Positions 16,390-23,294 of a DNA stretch of 37,105 nt are shown one piece after another. The stretch is taken from the NCBI GenBank assembly GCA_964424355.1, contig CAYRIO010000032.1:1-37105 (forward strand), written 5' to 3'. This DNA is from CAZEHS01 sp964424355. Lineage in GTDB: Bacteria; Bacillota; Clostridia; Peptostreptococcales; Acidaminobacteraceae. The translations under genes were made by a program, and so were the position numbers. The notes beneath the pieces were generated by a model that did no database searches, was not told where the DNA came from, and saw only the letters and a list, made by a program, of their open reading frames with translations. Positions within the stretch are counted from its first letter, which is position 1, and every line of letters begins with the position of its first letter.

Positions 16390-17235
16390 ATGAATCTAAA
16401 TGAGAAACTTTCTCTGTTAAAGGAAAACCTAAGCCGCTTGGATGCTTTGATCATCGCATTCTCAGGGGGCGTGGACAGCACATTTCTTTTAAAGGTGGCC
16501 ACGGAGGTTCTTGGCCAACGGGTTTTGGCGGTGACGGCCCGTTCAAGCACGTATCCGGAGCGGGAGTACCGGGAGGCCGTGGAATATGCCCGCATCATGG
16601 AGGCAGAGCATCTGGTGATTGAATCCGAAGAGCTGGATGTGGCGGGCTTTGCGGATAATCCGCCCAATCGCTGTTACCTGTGTAAGCATGAGCTTTTCGG
16701 CAAGATCACTGAAATCGCCAAGGAGAAGGACATTTCCTGGATTGCGGACGGCTCCAACGTAGACGATCTGGGAGATTACCGGCCGGGAATGGAAGCCACC
16801 CGGGAGCTGGGAGTCATCAGCCCCCTCCGGGAAGCCGGGCTCACCAAAGCGGATATCCGGGAACTTTCCCGTCAGTTGGATCTTCCCACCTGGGATAAAC
16901 CCGCCTTCGCCTGCCTGTCCTCCCGCTTTCCCTACGGTCAGAAGATTACAGGGGAAGCCCTGAAACGGGTGGATGCGGCGGAGCAGTTGCTATTGGACAC
17001 CGGATTCAGACAGGTTCGGGTCCGTGACCATGGGGAACTGGCCCGCATCGAAGTGGCACCGGAGGAACGGAAGCGGTTTTTTGATGAGGCGCTCCTGGAT
17101 ACCCTGTATGAAGCCTTCAAGGCCATCGGCTACCGGTATACGGCTCTTGATCTGAAGGGCTACCGGACCGGCAGCATGAATGAAGCCCTGAACCTGAAGC
17201 CCTTGAAAGCCATTAAACCTGTGAGGAGTGAATAA
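16390..17235 (+). CDS. larE: LarE-type ATP-dependent sacrificial sulfur transferase
   Basis: The 281-residue protein has a PP-loop ATP-pyrophosphatase motif (FSGGVDSTF, near residue 24) and the LarE-type segment PAFACLSSRFPYG. The Cys of that segment is C175, matching the position of the sacrificial Cys176 of Lactobacillus plantarum LarE as I recall it. NRCYLCKHELF, with a CxxC pair, is at about 94-104. LarE proteins activate a substrate with ATP and donate sulfur from their own cysteine or from a labile Fe-S cluster. The classical role is nickel-pincer cofactor synthesis with LarB and LarC, neither of which is here. SAM-riboswitch control and the downstream metB-like gene point instead to a sulfur-metabolism role. 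ATG 16390 follows AAGGAGG by seven bases. Confidence 0.85.
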   Translation: MNLNEKLSLLKENLSRLDALIIAFSGGVDSTFLLKVATEVLGQRVLAVTARSSTYPEREYREAVEYARIMEAEHLVIESEELDVAGFADNPPNRCYLCKHELFGKITEIAKEKDISWIADGSNVDDLGDYRPGMEATRELGVISPLREAGLTKADIRELSRQLDLPTWDKPAFACLSSRFPYGQKITGEALKRVDAAEQLLLDTGFRQVRVRDHGELARIEVAPEERKRFFDEALLDTLYEAFKAIGYRYTALDLKGYRTGSMNEALNLKPLKAIKPVRSE

Positions 17236-17236
17236 G

Positions 17237-18373
17237 ATGCGAGAAGATACCAAAGTGGTTCACGGCGCCCAATGTATAGACCCCCACACGGGGGCCATCA
17301 GTTTTCCCATTTATCAGTCCGCAACGTTCCGGCACCCGGGTCTTAACCAATCAACGGGGTATGACTACTCCAGAACCCAGAACCCCACACGGGAGGAGCT
17401 GGAAAAAACCATCGCCCGGCTTGAACGGGGCACCCAGGGCTTTGCCTTCTCCACCGGCATGGCGGCCATCAGTGCGGTGCTGGGCCTCTTCGATCCCGGC
17501 GATAAAATTCTGGTTTCTGATGATCTGTACGGCGGCACCTACCGGATCTTTGAGGATATTTACCGGAAATATGGAATTCAGGCGATTTATATCGACACCC
17601 AGGAGCCGGGGAATGTCCGGCGGGCCATCACAGAGGATGTGAAGGCGGTGCTCATCGAAACCCCCTCCAATCCCATCATGAAGGTGGCGGACATCGCAGC
17701 CATCACGGCGATCGCCAAGGAGGCCGGGCTCCTCACCATCGTGGACAACACCTTCCTCACGCCGTACTATCAGCGGCCTCTGGAGCTGGGGGCCGATGTC
17801 GTGGTCCACAGCGCCACCAAGTACCTGGGGGGCCATAACGATACCCTGGCAGGGCTGGTGGTGACTGCCACCGATGAACTGGGAGAGCGGATCCGATTCA
17901 TCCAGAATTCAATCGGCGCCGTGCTGGCCCCCTTCGACAGCTGGCTGATCCTCCGAGGCATCAAGACCCTGGGGGTCCGGCTGCGAAAACAGGAGGAAAA
18001 TGCCCTGCGGATTGCCCGGTGGCTGAAAACACAGGATCAGGTGACCACCGTGAATTATCCGGGTCTTCCGGAGCATCCCGGGCATGGGATCTCAAAAAAG
18101 CAGGCCACCGGCTTCGGCTCCATGATTTCCTTCACCGTCAGCAGCACAGAGCTGGTGGCACAGGTGCTGGAAAAGGTGAAGCTCATCTTTTTCGCCGAAA
18201 GCCTGGGGGGTGTCGAAAGCCTGATCACCTATCCCCTGACCCAGACCCATGCCGCCATCCCGGAGGAAATCCGGAACCGCATCGGGGTCAATGAGCTCTT
18301 GCTGCGGCTTTCGGTGGGGATTGAGGACGCGGAGGATCTGATTGAGGATCTGGAACAGGCACTGAAATCATAA
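17237..18373 (+). CDS. metI: Cystathionine gamma-synthase/O-acetylhomoserine thiolyase-like (MetI/MetB)
   Basis: The 378-residue PLP enzyme is of the Cys/Met metabolism family. The YDYSRTQNPTREELE motif is at about 42-56 and the PLP lysine is in HSATKYLGGHND (K195). FAESLGGVESLITYPLTQTH is near the C-terminus. The SRTQNPTR form is common in Firmicutes MetI, which joins an acylhomoserine with cysteine or sulfide; some relatives also accept methanethiol and form methionine directly. SAM-riboswitch control through the larE leader favours a biosynthetic, methionine-forming role, in contrast to the riboswitch-free MccB-like paralogue. The start at ATG 17237 overlaps the larE stop region, with GAGGAG eight bases ahead. 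Confidence 0.82.
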   Translation: MREDTKVVHGAQCIDPHTGAISFPIYQSATFRHPGLNQSTGYDYSRTQNPTREELEKTIARLERGTQGFAFSTGMAAISAVLGLFDPGDKILVSDDLYGGTYRIFEDIYRKYGIQAIYIDTQEPGNVRRAITEDVKAVLIETPSNPIMKVADIAAITAIAKEAGLLTIVDNTFLTPYYQRPLELGADVVVHSATKYLGGHNDTLAGLVVTATDELGERIRFIQNSIGAVLAPFDSWLILRGIKTLGVRLRKQEENALRIARWLKTQDQVTTVNYPGLPEHPGHGISKKQATGFGSMISFTVSSTELVAQVLEKVKLIFFAESLGGVESLITYPLTQTHAAIPEEIRNRIGVNELLLRLSVGIEDAEDLIEDLEQALKS

Positions 18374-18386
18374 AGGGGGATTCGAA

Positions 18387-18995
18387 ATGACTTACATTCC
18401 AACCCGGGAACAGGCCTGGGCACTGCTGACTGAATTTAATGAGACGGAATACCTGCTGAAACATGCCCAGGCGGTGGAAGGGGTGCTGCGGTATTTTGCC
18501 CGGCTCCTGGGAGAGCCAGAGGTGGATAAATGGGGAGTTGTGGGTCTGCTCCACGATCTGGATTTCGAGCAATTTCCGGATCAGCACTGCATCAAGGTGC
18601 AGGAGATCCTGGCCCAGCGGGAGATTGACCCCGCCGTCATCCGTGCCGTTGTCAGCCATGGCTACAACCTCACCGTGGATACAAAGCCGGAGCACGTGAT
18701 GGAAAAGGTACTCTACGCCGCCGACGAACTGACGGGCCTCATCCATGCGGTGAGCATCATGCGCCCTTCCAAAAGCGTGCTGGATCTGGAGCTGAAATCT
18801 GTCAAGAAGAAGTACAAGGCTCAGAACTTTGCAGCGGGGGTATCCCGGGAGGTCATCGAGTACGGCGCAGGTCTCTTGGGTTGGGAGCTGGACTATCTGA
18901 TTGAACATACGATTTTGGGCATGCGGGAGGTTGCTTCTGAGATTGGCCTTGCGGGCGCTTCTGCTGAGGCAATCGGGAGTGAAATCAGCGGATAG
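18387..18995 (+). CDS. HD-domain phosphohydrolase-like protein
   Basis: The 202-residue protein carries an HD-superfamily metal-binding pattern. A His in LLKHAQAVEG (about residue 26) and the HDLDFEQFPDQH motif near 56-67 are visible, with a further His in VVSHGYN and an Asp in YAADELTGLI. HD proteins hydrolyse phosphate esters or nucleotides; this branch is widespread in Clostridia without an assigned substrate. The gene lies 13 bases after the MetI-like gene, so it is the third gene of the SAM-riboswitch operon. The last 40 residues have an Ala-rich, low-complexity end (ASAEAIGSEISG). Confidence 0.75.
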   Translation: MTYIPTREQAWALLTEFNETEYLLKHAQAVEGVLRYFARLLGEPEVDKWGVVGLLHDLDFEQFPDQHCIKVQEILAQREIDPAVIRAVVSHGYNLTVDTKPEHVMEKVLYAADELTGLIHAVSIMRPSKSVLDLELKSVKKKYKAQNFAAGVSREVIEYGAGLLGWELDYLIEHTILGMREVASEIGLAGASAEAIGSEISG

Positions 18996-19011
18996 GATGG
19001 GCAGAAGGATT

Positions 19012-19055
19012 GACCGTGGAACACAGTGCCGCTCTTTACACGGTGTTCCGCGGTC
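19012..19055. repeat. Hairpin followed by an A-tract after the HD gene
   Basis: Arms 19012-19024 and 19043-19055 pair over 13 bases with one G-T pair. The downstream plus-strand sequence is a run of A rather than T, so a classical intrinsic terminator is not supported on this strand. The hairpin may still protect the 3' end or serve as a processing site. Confidence 0.5.
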
Positions 19056-19084
19056 AAAAAAAAATGAATATTTTTTTCGAAATA

Positions 19085-19101
19085 AACATATAAAACAGAT
19101 A
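19085..19101. promoter_or_regulatory. Shared 17-base sulfur-region motif, copy B
   Basis: AACATATAAAACAGATA is identical to copy A at 11593-11609. Its 3' end overlaps TATGAT (19100-19105), a possible -10 box, although the matching -35 is weak. It lies about 60 bases before the DUF2325 gene. Confidence 0.5.
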
Positions 19102-19160
19102 TGATATGTGTTAAGCTATAAAAAACCATCAAAGAAGAAAGGAACAGGAGGTGCGTCATC

Positions 19161-19433
19161 ATGGCGGTATTGATCTTAGGTGCAGACCGATTAGGCAACA
19201 TTGAAGACCAATTAAGAAGCAGTGGTTCCGGTCCGATCATCCATTGGGACGGACGTAACAAATCGTACAGCAACCGTGCCATTCCCCAGAATGTGGAGAA
19301 GATCATCGTCTTTTGCGATTTCATCAGCCACCGGGCCATGCAGAATATCAAGAAGCAGGCGAAAAGCAAGGGGATGCCGATCCAATACAGCCGCCGTTCC
19401 ATGATCGGATTGATGCCGGAAACCTCTCAGTGA
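19161..19433 (+). CDS. DUF2325 domain protein
   Basis: The 90-residue protein has the DUF2325 pattern: a hydrophobic strand and loop AVLILGADRLGNIEDQL, a central HWDGRNKSY segment and KIIVFCDFISHRAMQNIKKQAKSKGMPI. The fold looks like a small Rossmann-type domain; function is unknown in the family. GGAGG lies eight bases before the ATG. Its promoter region carries the shared 17-base motif, and the gene sits between two sulfur operons, which suggests co-regulation with cysteine or methionine genes. Confidence 0.75.
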   Translation: MAVLILGADRLGNIEDQLRSSGSGPIIHWDGRNKSYSNRAIPQNVEKIIVFCDFISHRAMQNIKKQAKSKGMPIQYSRRSMIGLMPETSQ

Positions 19434-19441
19434 AAACATAG

Positions 19442-19470
19442 TTGACAGATAAGATAAACATGGTTAAAAT
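19442..19470 (+). promoter_or_regulatory. Predicted promoter of the cysK operon
   Basis: TTGACA (19442-19447) and TAAAAT (19465-19470) have a 17-base spacer. The predicted start falls near 19477, inside the variant motif that follows. A second TTGACA at 19474 has no good -10 partner. Confidence 0.7.
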
Positions 19471-19476
19471 GAATTG

Positions 19477-19496
19477 ACAGATAAAACATATAAAAT
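19477..19496. promoter_or_regulatory. Variant sulfur-region motif before cysK
   Basis: The units ACAGATAAA and ACATATAAA, which form the 17-mer at 11593 and 19085, occur here in swapped order. They lie directly over the predicted transcription start, a position suited to repression. Confidence 0.45.
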
Positions 19497-19526
19497 TAGT
19501 TTACAAAATAAAAGGAGGCACCACCC

Positions 19527-20462
19527 ATGGCAAAGATCGTAAAAAGTCTGACAGATCTGATCGGCAATACACCGCTTCTGGAGCTGGGTAACTTCAGCCG
19601 CAATGAAGGCCTTGAAAAAGGGATCATCGCTAAACTGGAATACTTCAATCCTGGCGGCAGTGTGAAGGATCGTATCGGTTACGCGATGATTGTGGATGCT
19701 GAGGAGAAAGGCCTTCTGAAACCGGGCGGCGTTATCATCGAGCCAACCAGCGGGAATACCGGCATCGCTCTGGCTTTTGTGGCCGCGGCAAAAGGGTACA
19801 AGCTGATCCTGACCATGCCGGACACCATGAGCGTTGAACGCCGCAACCTATTGAAAGCCCTGGGTGCGGAACTGATTCTGACCCCGGGGGCCGAAGGCAT
19901 GAAAGGCGCCATCAAAGCGGCTGAGGAATTGGACGCCAGCCAACCGGGCTCCTATTTACCCCAGCAGTTCAACAATCCGGCCAACTCGGAAATCCATCGC
20001 AAAACCACGGCGGAAGAAATCTGGAGGGATACTGACGGTCAGGTGGATATCATCGTGGCGGGTGTCGGCACCGGCGGCACCATCACGGGGATTGGCGAAG
20101 TGCTGAAGGCCAGGAAACCGGGAATCAAAGTGGTGGCAGTGGAACCGGATGACTCTCCGGTACTCTCTGGGGGGAATCCCGGGCCTCACAAAATTCAGGG
20201 GATCGGTGCGGGCTTTGTGCCGAAGGTCCTGAACACAGCGGTCATTGATGAGATTATCCGGGTGAAGAACGATCAGGCCTTTGATACGGCCCGAAAGCTT
20301 TCAAAATCCGAAGGGCTCCTGGTGGGCATCTCCTCCGGCGCTGCGGCCTTCGCAGGGGCTGAACTGGCCCGACGTCCTGAAAACAAGGGAAAGACCCTCG
20401 TGGTGATCCTGCCGGATACCGGTGAGAGATACCTTTCAACACCGCTTTTCCAAGAAGCATAA
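19527..20462 (+). CDS. cysK: Cysteine synthase A (O-acetylserine sulfhydrylase)
   Basis: The 311-residue fold-type II PLP enzyme has the PLP lysine in GGSVKDRIG (K47) and the typical CysK loop EPTSGNTGIALA. GVGTGGTITGIGEVLK, PHKIQGIGAGFVP and GISSGAAAFAG are also present. It makes cysteine from O-acetylserine and sulfide. AAAGGAGG precedes ATG 19527. The SAM-I riboswitch at 20480 begins only 18 bases after the stop, so cysK is probably cotranscribed with, but not itself controlled by, that riboswitch. Confidence 0.93.
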   Translation: MAKIVKSLTDLIGNTPLLELGNFSRNEGLEKGIIAKLEYFNPGGSVKDRIGYAMIVDAEEKGLLKPGGVIIEPTSGNTGIALAFVAAAKGYKLILTMPDTMSVERRNLLKALGAELILTPGAEGMKGAIKAAEELDASQPGSYLPQQFNNPANSEIHRKTTAEEIWRDTDGQVDIIVAGVGTGGTITGIGEVLKARKPGIKVVAVEPDDSPVLSGGNPGPHKIQGIGAGFVPKVLNTAVIDEIIRVKNDQAFDTARKLSKSEGLLVGISSGAAAFAGAELARRPENKGKTLVVILPDTGERYLSTPLFQEA

Positions 20463-20479
20463 TCCATAACTGAATAGAA

Positions 20480-20586
20480 CTCTTATCAAGAGTGGCGGAG
20501 GGACTGGCCCTGTGAAGCCCGGCAACCGGCGATTAAGTCGCGAGGTGCTAAATCCAGCAGCATGGAAGTGCTGAAAGATGAGAGAG
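20480..20586 (+). promoter_or_regulatory. SAM-I (S-box) riboswitch aptamer controlling the nitrogenase-like operon
   Basis: The S-box landmarks are intact: CTCTTATC, AGAGTGGCGGAGGGACTGGC, GAAGCCCGGCAACCGGCGATT, GAGGTGCTAAATCCAGCAG and AGATGAGAG. The 18-base gap after cysK leaves room only for a weak promoter in the cysK end (TTTCAA about 20436 and CATAAT about 20460). The aptamer is therefore probably internal to the cysK transcript. Confidence 0.95.
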
Positions 20587-20606
20587 GATTAACCCTGTGT
20601 ATCACA

Positions 20607-20644
20607 GAGCCTCTTTCAGATCAAAAGGGGCTCTTGTTTTATTT
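20607..20644 (+). terminator. Riboswitch terminator before the YezD-like gene
   Basis: GAGCCTCTTT (20607-20616) pairs with AAAGGGGCTC (20624-20633), with one T-G pair. TTGTTTTATTT follows. It lies between aptamer and the first ribosome binding site, so high SAM should terminate before the nitrogenase-like genes. Confidence 0.85.
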
Positions 20645-20663
20645 GAAGACTTGGGAGGGGCAC

Positions 20664-20825
20664 ATGGCGGAAGGCGGCAGAAAGAAAGAAACAGGTCTCA
20701 CGGATGAGAATCTAAGGACCGTACAGGAATTACTGGCAGATCTCCGATATGGATCGGTCACCCTGGTGGTGCAGGATGGCCGGGTTATCCAGATAGAAAA
20801 GCATGAAAAGGTGCGGTTGACATAA
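20664..20825 (+). CDS. YezD-like (DUF2292) small protein
   Basis: This 53-residue protein fits the YezD/DUF2292 pattern, with a short N-terminal helix ending VQELLADLRYGSVTLVVQDGRVIQIEKHEKVRL. The conserved core is R-Y-G-S-V-x-L-V-V-Q-D-G-x-V-x-Q-I. Function is unknown. I recall members lying near sulfur assimilation genes. ATG 20664 follows GGGAGGGG. The frame continues upstream to 20562, but that part lies inside the riboswitch. It is the first coding sequence under the SAM riboswitch and is separated from the NifH-like gene by a strong hairpin. Confidence 0.75.
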   Translation: MAEGGRKKETGLTDENLRTVQELLADLRYGSVTLVVQDGRVIQIEKHEKVRLT

Positions 20826-20850
20826 TGCATCAGTTTACCAGACAGACTGG

Positions 20851-20899
20851 AGGCTGACTTGTTCCCTATTGGTAGAGGGGAGCAAGTCAGCCTTTTGTT
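20851..20899 (+). terminator. Hairpin with U-tract between yezD-like and nifH-like genes
   Basis: AGGCTGACTTG (20851-20861) pairs perfectly with CAAGTCAGCCT (20883-20893). Further wobble pairing extends into the 21-base loop, and TTTTGTTAT follows. By shape it is an intrinsic terminator, yet the NifH-like gene starts 27 bases later without an obvious promoter. It may attenuate the operon or set a processing and stability boundary between yezD and nifH-like mRNA. Confidence 0.75.
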
Positions 20900-20925
20900 A
20901 TATACACACATCCAAGGAGGCCCAT

Positions 20926-21801
20926 ATGGCTAAAAAGTTGAAACAAATCGCAATCTACGGGAAGGGGGGGATCGGTAAGTCCACCACCACTTCCAACCTC
21001 AGTGCCGCCCTTTCGGATCAAGGCTACAAGGTGATGCAGTTCGGCTGTGACCCCAAGGCGGATTCCACCAACACCCTGCGGGACGGCACCTATATCCCCA
21101 CCATTCTGGACCTGCTGCGGGAGAACGGCTCCCTCAACGCCCATGACGCGATTTTTCAAGGCTATAACGGCATTTATTGCGTGGAGGCCGGTGGACCGGC
21201 TCCCGGTGTGGGCTGTGCAGGCCGGGGCATCATCACCTCTGTTCAGATCTTGAAGCAGCAGCGGGTCTTTGAAGAGCTGGATCTGGATTATGTGATCTAC
21301 GATGTTCTGGGCGATGTGGTCTGCGGCGGTTTTGCGGTTCCCATCCGGGAGGGCATCGCCGAGCATGTGTTCACCGTGGCATCCTCCGATTTCATGGCCA
21401 TCTATGCGGCCAATAACCTGTTCAAAGGGGTCCAGAAGTACTCCAATTCAGGGGGCGCCCTCTTAGGCGGGGTGATTGCCAATTCCATCAACAACGATTT
21501 TCAAAAAGAGATCATCGACGATTTTGTCAGTCGCACCCAGACCCAGGTGATGGCATATGTGCCACGGTCCATCACGGTCACCCAAAGTGAGCTGCGGGGC
21601 CGCACCACCATTGAAGCGGCACCGGATTCGGATCAGGCCCAGGTTTATCGGAGCCTGGCCCGGAAAATCGATGCCCATACCGAGTCCAAGGTACCGGCTC
21701 CCCTCAATCCTCAGGATTTGAAGGACTGGGCATCCAAATGGGCGGATTTACTGGTGGCTATCGAAGCGGGGGAAATCAGAAGTCAGGGATCCAACATCTA
21801 A
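20926..21801 (+). CDS. nifH-like: NifH-like nitrogenase reductase (Fe protein) of a nitrogenase-like enzyme
   Basis: The 291-residue ATPase is the electron-donating Fe protein. The Walker A (YGKGGIGKST) is at residues 11-20 and the 4Fe-4S ligands are C97 (GVGCAGRG) and C133 (DVVCGGFAVPI). The switch II region YDVLGD is at 125-130 and R100 follows C97 as in NifH. It would pass electrons one at a time to the NifD/K-like partner with ATP hydrolysis. ATG 20926 follows AAGGAGG by five bases; the longer frame to 20869 crosses the hairpin. The NifD-like gene starts 11 bases after the stop. Motifs alone do not separate true NifH from Mar-, Bch- or Cfb-type reductases; the context favours a group IV sulfur enzyme such as methylthio-alkane reductase. 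Confidence 0.92.
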   Translation: MAKKLKQIAIYGKGGIGKSTTTSNLSAALSDQGYKVMQFGCDPKADSTNTLRDGTYIPTILDLLRENGSLNAHDAIFQGYNGIYCVEAGGPAPGVGCAGRGIITSVQILKQQRVFEELDLDYVIYDVLGDVVCGGFAVPIREGIAEHVFTVASSDFMAIYAANNLFKGVQKYSNSGGALLGGVIANSINNDFQKEIIDDFVSRTQTQVMAYVPRSITVTQSELRGRTTIEAAPDSDQAQVYRSLARKIDAHTESKVPAPLNPQDLKDWASKWADLLVAIEAGEIRSQGSNI

Positions 21802-21812
21802 GAGGAGGCATC

Positions 21813-23294
21813 ATGAGTACAGTGAATCTGAAAGCGCCGGAGGTGGCCACGCGGGAAAACCGGCTGGGGTCCATCACCGGATTTAATGGCACCGCCGGAG
21901 AATTGGTGAAGTGCGGCGGCACCGGCAAGCTTAGGGACAGCAGCCGGTCCTTCAGCCAGTGCATGGGCTGCAGCTCCAGCAATGCCTTCTGCATGCTGGC
22001 CATGATCAAGGATGCGGTCATCGTGAACCACGCCCCGGTAGGGTGCGCAGGGGATTTTTCATCCTTCAACTTCGTGTACCGGGTCGGTCAGCAGGAACGC
22101 AACCTCCCTGCCGCCATCGGCCGGTACTTCAATACCAACATCGAGGAAAGGGATACCATCTACGGGGCCGCCGGAAAATTGGAGGAGACCATCCGGGGGG
22201 CCTACGCACGGGTGAAGCCCAAGGCGATTTTTGTCACCACCTCCTGCGCCTCCGGCATCATCGGGGACGATGTGGAAGGGGTCACCGACGCTCTTTCCGA
22301 GGAGTTGGGGATTCCGGTGGTGTCCTGCTTCTGCGAAGGCTTCAAGTCCAAAATATGGACCACCGGCTTCGATTCAGCCTTTCATGCCATCGTGCGTAAG
22401 ATCGTGAAGCCCCCCACGAAAAAAACCAACAAGGTGAACATCATCAACTTTTGGGGCAGCGATGTCTTCTCTGAAATCCTGGGCAAGCTGGGCTATGAGG
22501 CGAATTTCATCGTGCCGTTTTCCACCATCGCCGACCTGGAGACCATCTCAGAGGCGGCGGCCACCATCCAGATCTGCCCGACCCTGGGCACCTATCTGGG
22601 AGCCGCACTGGAGCAGGTTTATGGGGTGCCTGAGATTCGGGCCTCCATCCCCTATGGCATTGCGGCCACGGATAATTGGTACCGGGAGTTGGGCAAGCTT
22701 CTGGGTAAAGAGGCGGAGGTGGAAGGGATCATCGCCGAGGAAAAAAACCGGATCCAGCCGGAACTGGAACGGTACCGGGACCTGCTTCGGGGAAAAACGG
22801 CGTACGTCACTGCGGGTGCCGCCCACGGCCATGCCTTGATCGCCCTGCTCAGTGAACTGGAAATCACCGTTCAGGGGGCGGCCATCTTCCATCATGATCC
22901 GGTGTATGACAACGCCGATCCCAAAACCGATGCCCTGGACCACGCTGTGAAGACCTATGGGGATGTTCCCAATTACAACGTCTGCAACAAACAGGCCTTC
23001 GAACTGGTGAACCTGCTGAACCGCATCCGCCCGGATTTCCTGGTGGCCCGCCACGGCGGCATGACCGTCTGGGGCGGCAAGCTGGGAATCCCATCCCTGC
23101 TCATCGGGGACGAGCAGTTCGGTCTGGGCTACCAAGGGCTTCTGAACTACGCTGAACGGATTCTTGAAATCCTGGACAACCGGGAATTTGTCACCAATCT
23201 GGCCCGCCACAGCACTATGCCCTATACGAAATGGTGGCTGGAGCAGGACCCATTCGCATTCCTGGGAGGTAAGACCCATGTCGAATTATATTGA
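21813..23294 (+). CDS. nifD-like: NifD-like catalytic subunit of a nitrogenase-like reductase
   Basis: The 493-residue protein is homologous to the nitrogenase alpha subunit. Three candidate P-cluster cysteines match NifD spacing: C53, C78 (in HAPVGCAGD) and C145 (in TTSCASGIIGDD). The spacings of 25 and 67 residues compare with 26 and 66 in NifD. C255 (TIQICPTLG) lies where NifD Cys275 anchors the active-site cofactor. The region matching NifD His442 reads GDEQFGLGYQG without a His at the expected place, so the cofactor ligation or identity probably differs from FeMo-cofactor. Extra cysteines C50, C60, C172 and C174 are present. The gene overlaps the NifK-like start by 17 bases. The SAM-riboswitch leader and NifB neighbour support a methylthio-alkane-reductase-like or related C-S bond reductase. 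Confidence 0.88.
   Translation: MSTVNLKAPEVATRENRLGSITGFNGTAGELVKCGGTGKLRDSSRSFSQCMGCSSSNAFCMLAMIKDAVIVNHAPVGCAGDFSSFNFVYRVGQQERNLPAAIGRYFNTNIEERDTIYGAAGKLEETIRGAYARVKPKAIFVTTSCASGIIGDDVEGVTDALSEELGIPVVSCFCEGFKSKIWTTGFDSAFHAIVRKIVKPPTKKTNKVNIINFWGSDVFSEILGKLGYEANFIVPFSTIADLETISEAAATIQICPTLGTYLGAALEQVYGVPEIRASIPYGIAATDNWYRELGKLLGKEAEVEGIIAEEKNRIQPELERYRDLLRGKTAYVTAGAAHGHALIALLSELEITVQGAAIFHHDPVYDNADPKTDALDHAVKTYGDVPNYNVCNKQAFELVNLLNRIRPDFLVARHGGMTVWGGKLGIPSLLIGDEQFGLGYQGLLNYAERILEILDNREFVTNLARHSTMPYTKWWLEQDPFAFLGGKTHVELY

Noticed and set aside
19012..19063. Intrinsic terminator after the HD-domain gene
   Set aside because: The hairpin is good but is followed by A rather than T on the plus strand, and no minus-strand gene ends there.
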